64,000 nucleotides of DNA from Fidelibacterota bacterium (GCA_947476275.1 CANJPQ010000007.1:62001-126000), one strand, 5' to 3'; positions 46,156 through 55,294 are shown, numbered from the stretch's first letter. The notes: generated from the letters alone by a model not told the origin. Numbers and translations are program-made.

Positions 46156-46338
46156 GTTGTTCCCCCGTCAAATCCATCTACCGCGGCGCTGCCACACTTG
46201 CGCAGCGGTTGAAAAGAGATTGCAAACCTCAGACCAAGTTATTGAAAGTATGGTGTTTATGGTGCGTATCCGGTAGGGTTCGCTAGGTTCCGACCACCCA
46301 AACCACGCGCGCCTCGGCGCGATCAAACCGCTTGTCCA

Positions 46339-47304
46339 GTGACGTCACCCCCGGAAGACAAATACAGGATTTGGGACACCTATTGGCGGGATAGCCGGTT
46401 GCGTACCGCCGGCGCCGACAATGCGGAGGTCAAGGCTGCGCTCGATTTGCATTGGGGGCAGGTCGCTTCCCTGTTGCCGGCCGGGGCAACGATCCTCGAC
46501 ATCGCCTGCGGCAACGGCGCCGCCGCCCTGGCGGTCGCGCGGGCCGGCCAACAGAGTGCCAAGGGATTCCGCATCGCGGCAGTCGATGCAGCCGCCATCG
46601 AGCCGGCGACCTATGTCAAACGTCATGCCCAGTTGCTTCGGACGATCGAATTCCATGGCAATACGCGTATGGAAGAGCTGCCGTTTGCGGACGGCGCGTT
46701 TGATGCCGTGATCAGTCAGTTCGGGTTCGAGTATGGCGAAATGAGCAAGGTCGCGCAGGAAGTTGCTCGCGTCCTCAAGCCGAACGGCGTGATCTCCATG
46801 CTGGCGATGCCGGCCTCCGCGGGCGTCGTCGAGTCCGCCGGCAAGAAGGTCAAGCAGAGCAAATATCTGCTCACCGAAAGCAAGATTTTCGATGTTGCTT
46901 TGGTGGTGGCCCAGGCGCTGCACAACGTCGAGAGCAGCGGCAGTGGGCGCGATACGCGGCAATACCTCGACCGCTTCAACGGCGAGGTGGAGCGTGTCAT
47001 GTCACGCTTTGCGAACACCGACAGCGATATGATCATCGCGGTGGTCGTGGGGCTGCAGAAGGTTTTCACGGACCGCAAGTCGATGGACATCGCCCAGCAG
47101 ATCGGCATCATCAACTTGCTCAAAAAGCGGGTGAGCGATCACATCTCGCGCACCGAAGCGATGGTGCATGCGGCGTTGGGCGATGCCGCCCTTGTCGGCA
47201 TGAAACGCAAGCTTACCGAAGTCGGAATCACGATCGCAGAGGCCAAGCCGATCTCCGTTGGCACTCACGGTACGGTGGCCTGGCGCGTCAGCGGCCGGAA
47301 ATAG
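46339..47304 (+). CDS. Class I SAM-dependent methyltransferase
   Basis: A 321-residue protein that begins with GTG. The SAM domain (about residues 45-170) has ILDIACGNGAAALAVA (motif I), AAVDAAAIE (motif II), EELPFADGAFDAVISQFGFEYG (motif IV region) and VLKPNGVISMLAMP (motif VI), matching Methyltransf_11. The C-terminal half is helical, with MSRFANTDSDMI and QIGIINLLKKRVSDHI. The methyl acceptor is unknown. It converges with the cysteine synthase gene 12 bp away. The start region contains the palindrome TGACGTCA, which overlaps the first codons. Confidence 0.85.
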   Translation: MTSPPEDKYRIWDTYWRDSRLRTAGADNAEVKAALDLHWGQVASLLPAGATILDIACGNGAAALAVARAGQQSAKGFRIAAVDAAAIEPATYVKRHAQLLRTIEFHGNTRMEELPFADGAFDAVISQFGFEYGEMSKVAQEVARVLKPNGVISMLAMPASAGVVESAGKKVKQSKYLLTESKIFDVALVVAQALHNVESSGSGRDTRQYLDRFNGEVERVMSRFANTDSDMIIAVVVGLQKVFTDRKSMDIAQQIGIINLLKKRVSDHISRTEAMVHAALGDAALVGMKRKLTEVGITIAEAKPISVGTHGTVAWRVSGRK

Positions 47305-47316
47305 CCGCGTTTCGCT

Positions 47317-48369
47317 CTAAAGCCACTCGGGCACCGGCAGGCCCTTGGTCCTCAGGAAAGCCGGATCGAACAGCTTGCTCTGATAGCGCGTCCCGGAATC
47401 CGCCAGGAAGGTCACGATCGTGTGGCCGGGCCCGAGTTTTTTCGCCAATCGGATTGCGCCGGCGATGTTGACGCCGGTGGACCCGCCCACGCATAGGCCT
47501 TCGTCCTTGATCAGGTCGAAGATGATCGGCAGGGCTTCTTCGTCCGCGATCTGGAACTGATCATCCACGTAGGCGCCTTCCAGGTTCTTCGTGATGCGCC
47601 CCTGGCCGATGCCTTCGGTGATGGAACTGCCCTCAGCCTTCAGAGTGCCGTGGGCATAGTAGTGGTACAGCGCGGCGCCCATCGGGTCGGCCAGCGCTAC
47701 CTGGATGTCCTTGTTGCGCTGCTTTAGCCCAATCCCGACGCCGGCAAAGGTGCCGCCAGTGCCGACCGCGGACACGAAGCCATCGATCTTGCCGCAGGTT
47801 TGGTCCCAGATCTCCGCAGCGGTCTCGCGGATGTGGCCATCCCGGTTCGCCACGTTGTCGAACTGGTTTGCCCAGATCGCTCCATGGGGCTCGGTGCGGG
47901 CAAGCTCCTCGGCGATGCGCTGGGAGACTTTGACATAGTGGTTCGGGTCGGCCGCAGGTACCGGCTTCACTTCGCGCAAATCTGCGCCCATGAGTTTCAG
48001 CAGGTCTTTCTTCTCGCGGCTCTGGCTGTCGGGAATGACGATGACGGTGCGATACCCCTTGGCGTTGCCCACCACCGTGAGCCCGATCCCGGTATTTCCG
48101 GCCGTACCTTCCACCACGACGCCGCCCGGCTTCAGCAGCCCCTTAGCTTCCGCGTCTTCAATGATGAACTTCGCTGTGCGGTCCTTAATGGATCCGCCCG
48201 GATTGGCGTATTCAGCCTTGCCCAGGATCGTGCAGCCGGTTTCCTCGGACGCGCGGCGCAGCTTGATGAGCGGCGTATTGCCGATCGAGCCGATGGTCTC
48301 CGGGTATGCACCGCCGCGGGCGCCTTCGGGGGCGCGGAAGAGGGGGCGAAGAGTGGTCAAAAGCGGCAT
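47317..48369 (-). CDS. cysK: Cysteine synthase A (O-acetylserine sulfhydrylase) family
   Basis: A PLP enzyme of 350 residues. The Schiff-base Lys is in NPGGSIKDRTAKF, the phosphate-binding loop is AVGTGGTFAGVG, and TSGNTG appears here as EGTAGNTGIGL. GGSTGVN is near the C-terminus. It makes cysteine from O-acetylserine and sulfide in the cytoplasm. The family also contains cystathionine beta-synthase-like members, which this sequence could instead be, since TAGNTG differs from the usual TSGNTG. The start ATG is the first that gives a family-like N-terminus. The leader of 360 bp is gene-free. Confidence 0.88.
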   Translation of the reverse strand: MPLLTTLRPLFRAPEGARGGAYPETIGSIGNTPLIKLRRASEETGCTILGKAEYANPGGSIKDRTAKFIIEDAEAKGLLKPGGVVVEGTAGNTGIGLTVVGNAKGYRTVIVIPDSQSREKKDLLKLMGADLREVKPVPAADPNHYVKVSQRIAEELARTEPHGAIWANQFDNVANRDGHIRETAAEIWDQTCGKIDGFVSAVGTGGTFAGVGIGLKQRNKDIQVALADPMGAALYHYYAHGTLKAEGSSITEGIGQGRITKNLEGAYVDDQFQIADEEALPIIFDLIKDEGLCVGGSTGVNIAGAIRLAKKLGPGHTIVTFLADSGTRYQSKLFDPAFLRTKGLPVPEWL

Positions 48370-48729
48370 CGGTTTTCCCGGAACGGAACCATGGCGGCGG
48401 GGATATAGCGTGCGGCGCGGCACCCTGCGGTGACAACAGGTGCCGGCCGCAAGGCGCTGGAAGGCCGGAGGATATATTTCTCCGGGTCCCCTGGCGACAG
48501 AGGATAGAATTCCGTTCCCGGCCACCGGGAGCGGCTACCCTGGATTTACGGCTCCGCCCCTGGGAAAGCAAAGAGTATGCCGAGGAGCGCCGCTGTGCGC
48601 TTGGCTCTCCATGCTTGGTTGGTCCCTCATGAAGGCCGCCGGGAGCAGTAGCGGCGCACTTATCTCAAAAATCCCTCGCTTGCGGTCGCAGGGCCTGTCA
48701 CCGACACTTCGCCGGTACGGGGAGTTATA
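48370..48729. other. Divergent region between cysK and an alpha/beta hydrolase gene
   Basis: No convincing gene. CCGGAG/CTCCGG (48465-48485, 9-base AT-rich loop) lies about 100 bp upstream of the cysteine synthase start and could be an operator or leader fold. I looked for a riboswitch (SAM-II or similar) and could not match one. A short frame ending at the hydrolase start (TAATG) has no protein features. Confidence 0.35.
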
Positions 48730-49692
48730 ATGTCCGCATCTTCCGCTGCGCCGTTCGTGTCGCGCTTCTATCGCAGCGCCGACGGTCTCGACCTTCATTA
48801 TCGCGACTATGCTGGGCCGCCCGACGCACCGTTTACTGTGCTGTGCATTCCCGGCCTGACCCGCAACGCCCGCGATTTCGAGGTGCTGGCCCCCCATCTG
48901 GCGCAGCGCTATCGGGTGCTGTGCGTCGATCTCCGCGGTCGAGGCTTGAGCGCTTACGCCAAGGACCCCATGACCTACGTCCCGCCGACCTACGTGCGCG
49001 ACGTCATGGCCTTGTTAAAGGCCGAGCGCCTACGGCGCGTGGCATTCATCGGCACCTCCCTCGGCGGACTGGTCTCTACCGTGCTGACGTCGATCATGCC
49101 GCAGCGGGTGTTGGGCATAATCGTCAATGACATCGGTCCCGAGATCGATGCCGCAGGTCTGAAGCGGATCGGCAGCTACCTCGGCAAAGCCAAGCCGATC
49201 CTATCCTGGGACGACGCAGCGGAGGCGATCAAGGCGATCGACGGGGTCATCTATCCCGACTACACGTCCGCCGATTGGCAGCGCATGGGGCGACGGCGTT
49301 TCCGCCAGGAGCCGGACGGCAGCTTTCGGGCCGACTACGACCTCGACATCTCCAAGCCCTTCGCCGGCACCAATGCGAACCCGGACCTATGGCCATACTT
49401 CCAGCGCCTGCGCGGCATCCCCGCGATGGTTCTGCGCGGCGCAAATTCCGATCTGTTGGCCGCAGCGACGGTCGACCGGATGCGGCACGAGATCCCGGGA
49501 CTGCAGGCCGTTGAGGTGCCGAACCGGGGCCACACCCCCAATTTGGATGAGCCGGTCGCACTTTCGGCCATCGACCGGTTCCTGGCCAATTTGCCGCACC
49601 GGAACGGGCCGTTCACCTCAATCGCCCGGACCCTGTCGGGGGTGGCGTTCATGACCAAACTCGCACTGAAGGGCGCCGGCGGGTCGGCCTGA
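48730..49692 (+). CDS. Alpha/beta hydrolase
   Basis: A 320-residue serine hydrolase. The oxyanion region LCIPGLTRNARDF is followed by the nucleophile elbow GTSLGG with Ser110. The acid is probably Asp241 (GANSDLL) and the base His268 (NRGHTPNL). GGGGAG precedes the ATG. The fold includes a lid region (about 140-210). Family members hydrolyse esters, lactones or haloalkanes; substrate unknown. A class V aminotransferase gene follows 78 bp later on the same strand. A 12-bp AT palindrome lies between them. Confidence 0.92.
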   Translation: MSASSAAPFVSRFYRSADGLDLHYRDYAGPPDAPFTVLCIPGLTRNARDFEVLAPHLAQRYRVLCVDLRGRGLSAYAKDPMTYVPPTYVRDVMALLKAERLRRVAFIGTSLGGLVSTVLTSIMPQRVLGIIVNDIGPEIDAAGLKRIGSYLGKAKPILSWDDAAEAIKAIDGVIYPDYTSADWQRMGRRRFRQEPDGSFRADYDLDISKPFAGTNANPDLWPYFQRLRGIPAMVLRGANSDLLAAATVDRMRHEIPGLQAVEVPNRGHTPNLDEPVALSAIDRFLANLPHRNGPFTSIARTLSGVAFMTKLALKGAGGSA

Positions 49693-49699
49693 GCGCACT

Positions 49700-49711
49700 C
49701 TTATATATAAG
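49700..49711. promoter_or_regulatory. AT-rich palindrome CTTATATATAAG
   Basis: A perfect 12-bp palindrome directly after the hydrolase stop and upstream of the aminotransferase gene, in an otherwise GC-rich context. It may be part of an aminotransferase promoter or a regulator site. Confidence 0.3.
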
Positions 49712-49770
49712 TCCGTGCCGCGGATTTAACGTCTTGATATTACGTACTATTCAACCGCTACGGGCATGCC

Positions 49771-50958
49771 ATGCGCAATGAAGCTCGGTTCGACCTCCCC
49801 CGCCGCATGCTGCTCGGGCCGGGGCCATCGGACGTGCACCCGCGTGTTTTGGGCGCAATGTCCCAGCCAACGATCGGCCACCTCGATCCGGCGTTCGTGT
49901 CCTTGATGGAGGAAATCAAAGACCTCCTGCGCTACGCGTTTCGTACCACGAATGCGTTCACGATCCCCATTTCCGGCCCCGGGTCGGCGGGGATGGAGGC
50001 GTGCTTCGTCAATCTCCTGGAACACGGCGATACCGCGATCGTGTGCGTCAACGGCGTCTTCGGAACGCGCATGCGGGAAAACGTGGAGCGTTGCGGTGCG
50101 TGCGCCGTCGTGGTCGAGGACGCCTGGGGTTCGCCGATCGATCCTGACAAGGTGGCGGCGGCGCTGAAAGCCAATCCCGGCACAAAAGTGCTGGCCTTCG
50201 TCCATGCGGAAACATCCACGGGCGTGCGGTCCGACGCTGCCGCGCTGTGCGCGCTTGCCAAGCAGCACGGCGCTTTGACGATTGTGGATACGGTCACCGG
50301 GCTTGGCGGCATTTCGGTGGACGTGGACGCCTGGGGTGCCGACGCCGTTTATTCCGGATCGCAGAAGTGCCTCTCGGTACCGCCCGGCCTCTCACCGCTA
50401 ACCTTCGGCCCGCGCGCTGTCGCCGCGGTGAAAGCGCGCAAGACGAAGGTGCAAAGCTGGTTCCTCGATCTTTCCTTGCTCATGGGGTACTGGGCCGGGG
50501 AGGGCGGACGCAGCTATCACCACACGGCCCCGATCAACGCCCTCTACGGTCTCCACGAGGGTCTGCTCATGCTGCGCGAAGAGGGGCTCGAACACGCATG
50601 GGCGCGTCACGCGCGCATGTCGGCCGCCTTCGTCGCCGGGGTCGAGGCCATGGGTCTGGCTATGCAGGTCGACGCCGACGTGCGGCTTCCCCAGCTCAAC
50701 GTGGTGAAGGCCCCTTCGGGTGTGGACGAGGCTGCGATCCGGCGGGACATGCTCGGTCTGGCCGATGTCGAGATCGGCGGCGCCTTGGGCGCATGGGCGG
50801 GGAAAGCGTGGCGGATCGGGCTGATGGGGCAGAGTGCGACGCCCCGGCATGTGCTCGGATGTCTCGGCGCCCTCGAAGGCGCGCTCGCCGCTGCGGGGGT
50901 CAAGATTCCGGCCGGGGCCGGCGTCGTCGCCGCCCGGCGGGTTCTCGACGGCGCGTAG
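49771..50958 (+). CDS. Class V aminotransferase (serine/alanine-glyoxylate type)
   Basis: A 395-residue PLP enzyme. GPGPSDVHPRVL opens it as in serine-glyoxylate and alanine-glyoxylate transaminases, AETSTGV binds substrate, VDTVTGLGG holds the PLP Asp, and the Schiff-base Lys199 lies in SGSQKCLSVPPGL. YHHTAPINALYGLHE is also typical. It transfers an amino group from serine, alanine or a purine-derived amino acid to glyoxylate (PucG relatives act on (S)-ureidoglycine); which donor applies here cannot be read from the sequence. A terminator follows. Confidence 0.92.
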   Translation: MRNEARFDLPRRMLLGPGPSDVHPRVLGAMSQPTIGHLDPAFVSLMEEIKDLLRYAFRTTNAFTIPISGPGSAGMEACFVNLLEHGDTAIVCVNGVFGTRMRENVERCGACAVVVEDAWGSPIDPDKVAAALKANPGTKVLAFVHAETSTGVRSDAAALCALAKQHGALTIVDTVTGLGGISVDVDAWGADAVYSGSQKCLSVPPGLSPLTFGPRAVAAVKARKTKVQSWFLDLSLLMGYWAGEGGRSYHHTAPINALYGLHEGLLMLREEGLEHAWARHARMSAAFVAGVEAMGLAMQVDADVRLPQLNVVKAPSGVDEAAIRRDMLGLADVEIGGALGAWAGKAWRIGLMGQSATPRHVLGCLGALEGALAAAGVKIPAGAGVVAARRVLDGA

Positions 50959-50982
50959 CAAACCCGCATAGACAAAGAAAAA

Positions 50983-51011
50983 CCCGCCGAGCATGACACT
51001 CGGCGGGCTTT
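50983..51011 (+). terminator. Intrinsic terminator
   Basis: CCCGCCGAG/CTCGGCGGG form a perfect 9-bp stem with a CATGACA loop, flanked by an A-run on the left and CTTT on the right, 25 bp after the aminotransferase stop. Confidence 0.8.
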
Positions 51012-51151
51012 CCATCTCTTCCGGACAAGCGCCGCACAAACTTTGCTGGGTGTTAACCCCGGGAAGGTCGATCAACCCTCCGTTTGCGCTGACAGCTAAA
51101 CCGAATCTCTTGTGCGATCCCTGAGGATCGAAATTCGTCTGAGTCTAAAGA

Positions 51152-51223
51152 CTACTTCTTCTTCGACTTCTTCTTGGCCTTCTTTTTGGCGGTCTTTTTA
51201 GCAGCTTTCTTCTTGGCAGCCAT
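51152..51223 (-). CDS. 23-residue lysine/alanine-rich basic peptide
   Basis: The minus strand codes MAAKKKAAKKTAKKKAKKKS followed by KKK, 23 residues with 15 Lys. A G-rich ribosome site (AGGGG) lies about 10 bases before the ATG. The composition is that of histone-H1-like C-terminal tails (AlgP, Hc1, PhaF), but here it stands alone. It could bind nucleic acid or polyphosphate. Because the coding capacity is so biased, it is not a random frame. Downstream on its strand lie AGTCT-AA-AGACT (51142-51153) and CGATCC/GGATCG (51115-51130) dyads. Confidence 0.7.
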   Translation of the reverse strand: MAAKKKAAKKTAKKKAKKKSKKK

Positions 51224-52035
51224 GGTTGGTATCCCCTGTTTTTGATTTAAGTCTGTAGTCCGCCGCTCGAAACCCACACACGTGAACAACAAAGTTTCGC
51301 TCGACGAGAAAAAGAAAAACGCACTTGACGAAAATTCACAAGAGTTTTTTACCGAGCCGCGAATTTTTTTCTTGATTTCTTTTCAGACGTCACTTCGGCC
51401 GTGCGCATTTAGATTCAATCATCGCATCGCGCACGGCGAATTCCGCGTACGGACTCACGCGCGCGGCGTGATTGATTCCTTCGTCACGCCGACGCCTGCA
51501 CATAACTCCGTCACGCGACATTTGAGCGGCGCGCCGTGCGCGCGGCGGCGTGTGCGGAAACAAAAAAGCTGCGCAAGAAATCTCGTCGCGCGTATCGGCG
51601 TCGATGCGCAACAAAGCCGCATCATGCTTGGTCTTCCACGATTTTTTCACGGTGCGCAGCGGCATGTGATCGCATTGCGCCTTGCGGGGGCCGTCGCTGT
51701 GCGTCGACAGGCGTCCTTCGCGTCGTCGCGGCGCTTACTTTAGAAGAGATGAAACCGATTTTTATGGTGAGGAAGGGGCGCGCATGCGCGTGATTCTTCC
51801 TTGAAAACGATCGCGACAAGGAGTCGGACGGGGGGTGCGGTGCGGCGTCCATGACATGCCATGCGGCGACGGTCACGGACGATCATTGGATAAAAATTCG
51901 GCGGTGGGGGGTGTGCGTGGCGCCTTCGGTGCAAAAAACGCGACTCGCGATTCGCGGGTCGCCCATGCAGATCGTCTCCTTCACGCGCGTCCGATGCATC
52001 GTCTATGGTGCATCGATCCCATGAGTGAGGACGCG
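51224..52035. other. 800-bp gene-poor stretch, AT tracts and dyads
   Basis: No gene is convincing here. A/T homopolymer runs (for example near 51345-51380) contrast with the GC-rich genome. A 91-codon minus-strand frame (51390-51665) starts MPLRTVKKSWKTKHDAALLR and is protein-like at first but becomes Arg/Pro-rich and lacks a ribosome site. The palindrome CGCGCATGCGCG (51779-51790) lies inside an outer GGAAG/CTTCC pair. The control regions of the basic peptide and the MFS symporter must lie here. Confidence 0.35.
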
Positions 52036-53388
52036 ATGCGCACTGACGCAGATCAACCGGCTTCCTCCGCGCAACAGGGCGCGTCGCGGCTCCCGACGTG
52101 GCTGTGCACTGGGTATGGGGCCGGCATGATCGGCGGCCAGATCTTTCGCGACACGCCGGCGTTCCTGTTGTTGCCGTTCCTCACCAATACGCTTGAGGTT
52201 CCCGCCGCCATGGCGGGCCTTGCGATATTCATCCCCAAGTTCTGGGTCGTCTTCGCCGATCCGCTGGCCGGTATCGCCTCCGATCGCGTGCGTTCGCCCT
52301 GGGGACGCCGGCGGCCCTTCATGCTGGTCGGCGGCCTTCTCACCGTCGCGGCCTTCATCCTTCTGTTTCATGTGCCGACATTCGCCTCCGCCGTTGCGCG
52401 GGCGGGTTATGTTTGCGTGATCTATACCCTCGCGTTGACCGCTTTCTCCGCTTACTCGGTGCCTTATCTGACCATGGGCGCGGAGATGACGTCGGATTCC
52501 CACGACCGCACGCGGCTCATGTCGTTCCGTGTCGCCTTCATGTGCTGGGGGGTCGTCACCTCCGGTTATGCGGCGGCAATTCGCGAATACGGCGGCGAGG
52601 GGATGGCGGGATATGCCTTCATGGCCTGGGCCATGGGGGCGATTTGCCTCGTGACCATGATGGTCCCGGTCTTCGCCACCGCTAAAGCGCCGTACTTCGA
52701 CCGTCACGAGACGAGCTTGGCCATCGGCGCCCAGTTTCGCCTCGCGCTCGAGAACAAGCCGTTCCTGACCCTGTTGGCGGCAACCTTTCTGCAGCGGCTG
52801 GCGGAAGGAACCGGCTACGCAGCCTTGGTGTTCTTCCTGGTCTATGTGCTGAAGCAGCCCATGCTGATGATTGGCAACATCGTCCTGTTCGTCGCCGCGG
52901 GCGGCTTTGTCTCACAGCCCGCCTGGGTGTGGCTCATCCGCCGGTTCGGCAAGCGCGAGGTCTACGCGGGAAGCCTGGTCGCGTATTGCATCTTCTACGT
53001 CCTGTGGGCCGTGGTGCGCCCGGAGCAATCGGCGTTCATCCTGTTCATCGGCTTCATGTCGGGGCTGTTGAATGCCGGCTACATCCTGACCGCGCTGTCC
53101 CTGCTGACCGATGCGATCGGCTATGACCGCGCGCGCACGGGTCTCAACCGAGAGGGTGCGTACTCCGGCGTGTGGCTCGCCAACGAGAAGGTCGCGTTTG
53201 CAGTGGGGACTCTGATCGTAGGGTCTGTCCTGTCCTGGTTCGGTTTTGCCGAGACCGCCGCGGGCTTTGTCCCGCAGTCGGACGGGGCGGTGACCGGGAT
53301 CACGCTGGCTTACGTGGCCATCCCGATCGCCATCCACCTGATCAGCCTGGTCTTCGTGCTGCGGGCGCGGGTGCCGTCCGCCGGCTAG
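52036..53388 (+). CDS. MFS transporter, GPH (MelB-like) cation symporter family
   Basis: A protein of 450 residues with 12 hydrophobic helices. It has the GPH family loop DRVRSPWGRRRPFM after helix 2, and YSVPYLTMGAEM and LSLLTDAIGYDRARTGLNREG, as in melibiose-type symporters. These import sugars or glycosides with Na+ or H+. The substrate here is unknown. I prefer the ATG at 52036 because GTGAGG lies six bases upstream; ATG 52021 in the same frame is possible but has no ribosome site. The NmrA-like gene follows 47 bp later. Confidence 0.88.
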   Translation: MRTDADQPASSAQQGASRLPTWLCTGYGAGMIGGQIFRDTPAFLLLPFLTNTLEVPAAMAGLAIFIPKFWVVFADPLAGIASDRVRSPWGRRRPFMLVGGLLTVAAFILLFHVPTFASAVARAGYVCVIYTLALTAFSAYSVPYLTMGAEMTSDSHDRTRLMSFRVAFMCWGVVTSGYAAAIREYGGEGMAGYAFMAWAMGAICLVTMMVPVFATAKAPYFDRHETSLAIGAQFRLALENKPFLTLLAATFLQRLAEGTGYAALVFFLVYVLKQPMLMIGNIVLFVAAGGFVSQPAWVWLIRRFGKREVYAGSLVAYCIFYVLWAVVRPEQSAFILFIGFMSGLLNAGYILTALSLLTDAIGYDRARTGLNREGAYSGVWLANEKVAFAVGTLIVGSVLSWFGFAETAAGFVPQSDGAVTGITLAYVAIPIAIHLISLVFVLRARVPSAG

Positions 53389-53435
53389 GCGAGTATCCTG
53401 TCCGACGAGGACCTCTGGGGAACGGGGCAATCGCC

Positions 53436-54221
53436 ATGAAACTCGAAGTGAACCGCCGTACTTTGATCGGCGGGGCGGTTGCTGCAGGTATTGGCCGCGT
53501 TCATGCGGCGCAGGCGGAACGGTCGCCGCTGCTGCTCGTCGGCGCATCCGCGCGCAGCGCGCCGGCGATTCTGCAGCTTGCACTCGATCAGGGGCGCAGG
53601 GTTACCGCCTTGGCGCGGCGTCCCGAGGCGGTCGTGGAACGCCTCCCGGTGCAGTTTCGCGAACATGCCGGTCTGAAGATGGCGAAAGGCGACGTCTACG
53701 ACGTCCAGTCTCTTGCGGACGCGATGACGGGGGCGGAAACCGTTATTTCGCTCATCGCGCCGGCCGTCGATCCTAACGGGCCGGATATCACCGCCGTCGA
53801 TATCTTTTCGGTCGGCACCGCCAACCTGATTTTTGCCATGCAGCGCAAGGGCAATCGGCGGATCGTTCCGCTGAGCTCCGGCGGCACGGAGATGATCCCT
53901 GCCGCTCAGCCGCGAGCGGATGCCTGGGCCACGTTGCGGTTCGTTTGGCACATTCGCGGCGTATATCAGGATATGCTCCGCATGGAGAAGATCGTGCGGG
54001 CGAGCGGCCTCGAATACGTCATTTCGCGACCGCGCCGGTTCGTCAACGAGCCCGCCCGCAACGACCTCAAGTTCGCGGTGGAACGGCCACAGCCGCCGGT
54101 GATCAGTTCGTTGACCTACGCCGATTTCGCGGTCTGGGTGCTGGCGGCTGCTGACGGCAGGGAATACCTGGGCAAAACCGTCGGCATCTATACCGACAAG
54201 GTCGTCTCCGCACCGGGCTAG
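53436..54221 (+). CDS. NAD(P)-binding NmrA-like/atypical SDR protein with a Tat-like leader
   Basis: A 261-residue protein. The N-terminus NRRTLIGGAVAAGIG has a twin-Arg pair and a weakly hydrophobic core with AAQA after it, typical of a Tat signal. The fold then starts LLLVGASARSAPAILQLAL (GxxxRSA Rossmann variant) and continues with ALARRPEAV, GDVYDVQSLADAMTGAETV and the NmrA-type SRPRRF block. It lacks the classical SDR YxxxK. The Tat leader would export a folded, cofactor-loaded protein. Its stop overlaps that of the convergent AI-2E-family gene (CTAG). G-rich ribosome site before the ATG. Confidence 0.78.
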   Translation: MKLEVNRRTLIGGAVAAGIGRVHAAQAERSPLLLVGASARSAPAILQLALDQGRRVTALARRPEAVVERLPVQFREHAGLKMAKGDVYDVQSLADAMTGAETVISLIAPAVDPNGPDITAVDIFSVGTANLIFAMQRKGNRRIVPLSSGGTEMIPAAQPRADAWATLRFVWHIRGVYQDMLRMEKIVRASGLEYVISRPRRFVNEPARNDLKFAVERPQPPVISSLTYADFAVWVLAAADGREYLGKTVGIYTDKVVSAPG

Positions 54222-55282
54222 CGGATCTCCCCGTTCTCCGACATCAGCACGGCGACCGGGCGGGTGCGGGGGAACTGGGACAGGATGATCATGACGATCA
54301 CCATGATCGGCACGCTCAGGACCATGCCGATGATCCCCCACATGGTGCCCCAGACGGATAGACCGAGCACGATGATGATCGGGCTCAAGTTCAGCGTCTT
54401 CCCGGCCAGCTTGGGCTCGAGCATGTTATCCACAACCACTTGGTTGATGCACAGCACCGCCGCCACCGCGACCACTTTGCCGATGGTGCCGAACTGGAGC
54501 AGGGCGAGCAGGGTCGGCAGGGTGATGCCGACCACCGCGCCGACATAGGGCACGAAGTTCAGCACAAAGTGGAGCAGGCCGAAAAAGGGCGCGAAGTCGA
54601 CATGCAGCATCGACAGGGTGGCGAACGTCAGCAGCCCGATCAGCATGCTCACCCCGGTCTTGATAAGGACGTAGCGTTCGATCTTATGTCCGATCTGCCG
54701 CAGGGTGCCGCGCAGCACGACCTGGCGCGCTTCTCCGGGGAACATGGCGGTCAGTTTGCTGTCGAAGGTCCCCACTTCGAGCAGAAGGAAGGCCACGTAG
54801 ATCAGGATCTGGAAGGTATTGCTGGCGACCTCCTGAAACACCCCCGCGAGCCGCGCCAGGATCGCGCGCAGGTCGATCTGGTCCAACACCGACGTCACCG
54901 TCAGCGGCTTGCCGCGGTTGAAGGTGGTGGCGATGTAGGTGTTCACATCGCTCAGCAGGCTTTCAAGACGGGTCTGGTAGGCCGGTGCGGCCTCGACGAC
55001 GGCGCGCACATTGCCGGCGATCAGCTGCACCAACACGGCGATGGCGAGCAAGAACAGGAGCGCCGCCGCACTGAGCGCCAGGCCCTCCGGCAGCCCGCGG
55101 CCGCCAATCTTGATCCGCTGCAGCCCGTGGGCCACCGCAACCAGCAGGTAGGTGATGAAGATCGCCAGCACCAGCGGGATCAGGATCGCCTCGCCGACCA
55201 CCAGCAGATAGAGCGACAGCGCGACGATAATCACCGCGGCAGCCGCCGCGATCAGGCTATGGGCAGGCTGGCTATCGGACAT
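54218..55282 (-). CDS. AI-2E family (PerM/TqsA-like) membrane protein
   Basis: A 354-residue protein with N-terminal helices (about residues 8-45), a further hydrophobic segment, a soluble-looking middle (about 90-190), and C-terminal helices. Family signatures include LIGLLTFATLSMLHVDFAPFFGLLHF and VVDNMLEPKLAGKTLNLSPIIIV and WGIIGMVLSVPI near the end. Family roles range from quorum-signal export (TqsA) to Na+/H+ exchange. It lies 12 bp after the outer-membrane barrel gene and ends the minus-strand operon that starts with the cupredoxin-like gene. Confidence 0.9.
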   Translation of the reverse strand: MSDSQPAHSLIAAAAAVIIVALSLYLLVVGEAILIPLVLAIFITYLLVAVAHGLQRIKIGGRGLPEGLALSAAALLFLLAIAVLVQLIAGNVRAVVEAAPAYQTRLESLLSDVNTYIATTFNRGKPLTVTSVLDQIDLRAILARLAGVFQEVASNTFQILIYVAFLLLEVGTFDSKLTAMFPGEARQVVLRGTLRQIGHKIERYVLIKTGVSMLIGLLTFATLSMLHVDFAPFFGLLHFVLNFVPYVGAVVGITLPTLLALLQFGTIGKVVAVAAVLCINQVVVDNMLEPKLAGKTLNLSPIIIVLGLSVWGTMWGIIGMVLSVPIMVIVMIILSQFPRTRPVAVLMSENGEIR

Positions 55283-55294
55283 GATGACCCGGGA

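Noticed and set aside
45792-46286. 164-codon plus-strand frame over the interrupted ORF
   Set aside because: The minus strand gives more protein-like sequence; this frame is full of Arg, Cys and Gln without pattern.
48440-48730. Short ORF ending at the alpha/beta hydrolase start
   Set aside because: No ribosome site, no hydrophobic or domain pattern, Pro/Gly/Arg-rich as expected by chance.
51390-51665. 91-codon basic ORF on the minus strand
   Set aside because: The first 30 residues look protein-like, but the rest is Arg-rich and unstructured, and there is no ribosome site; kept only as a note.
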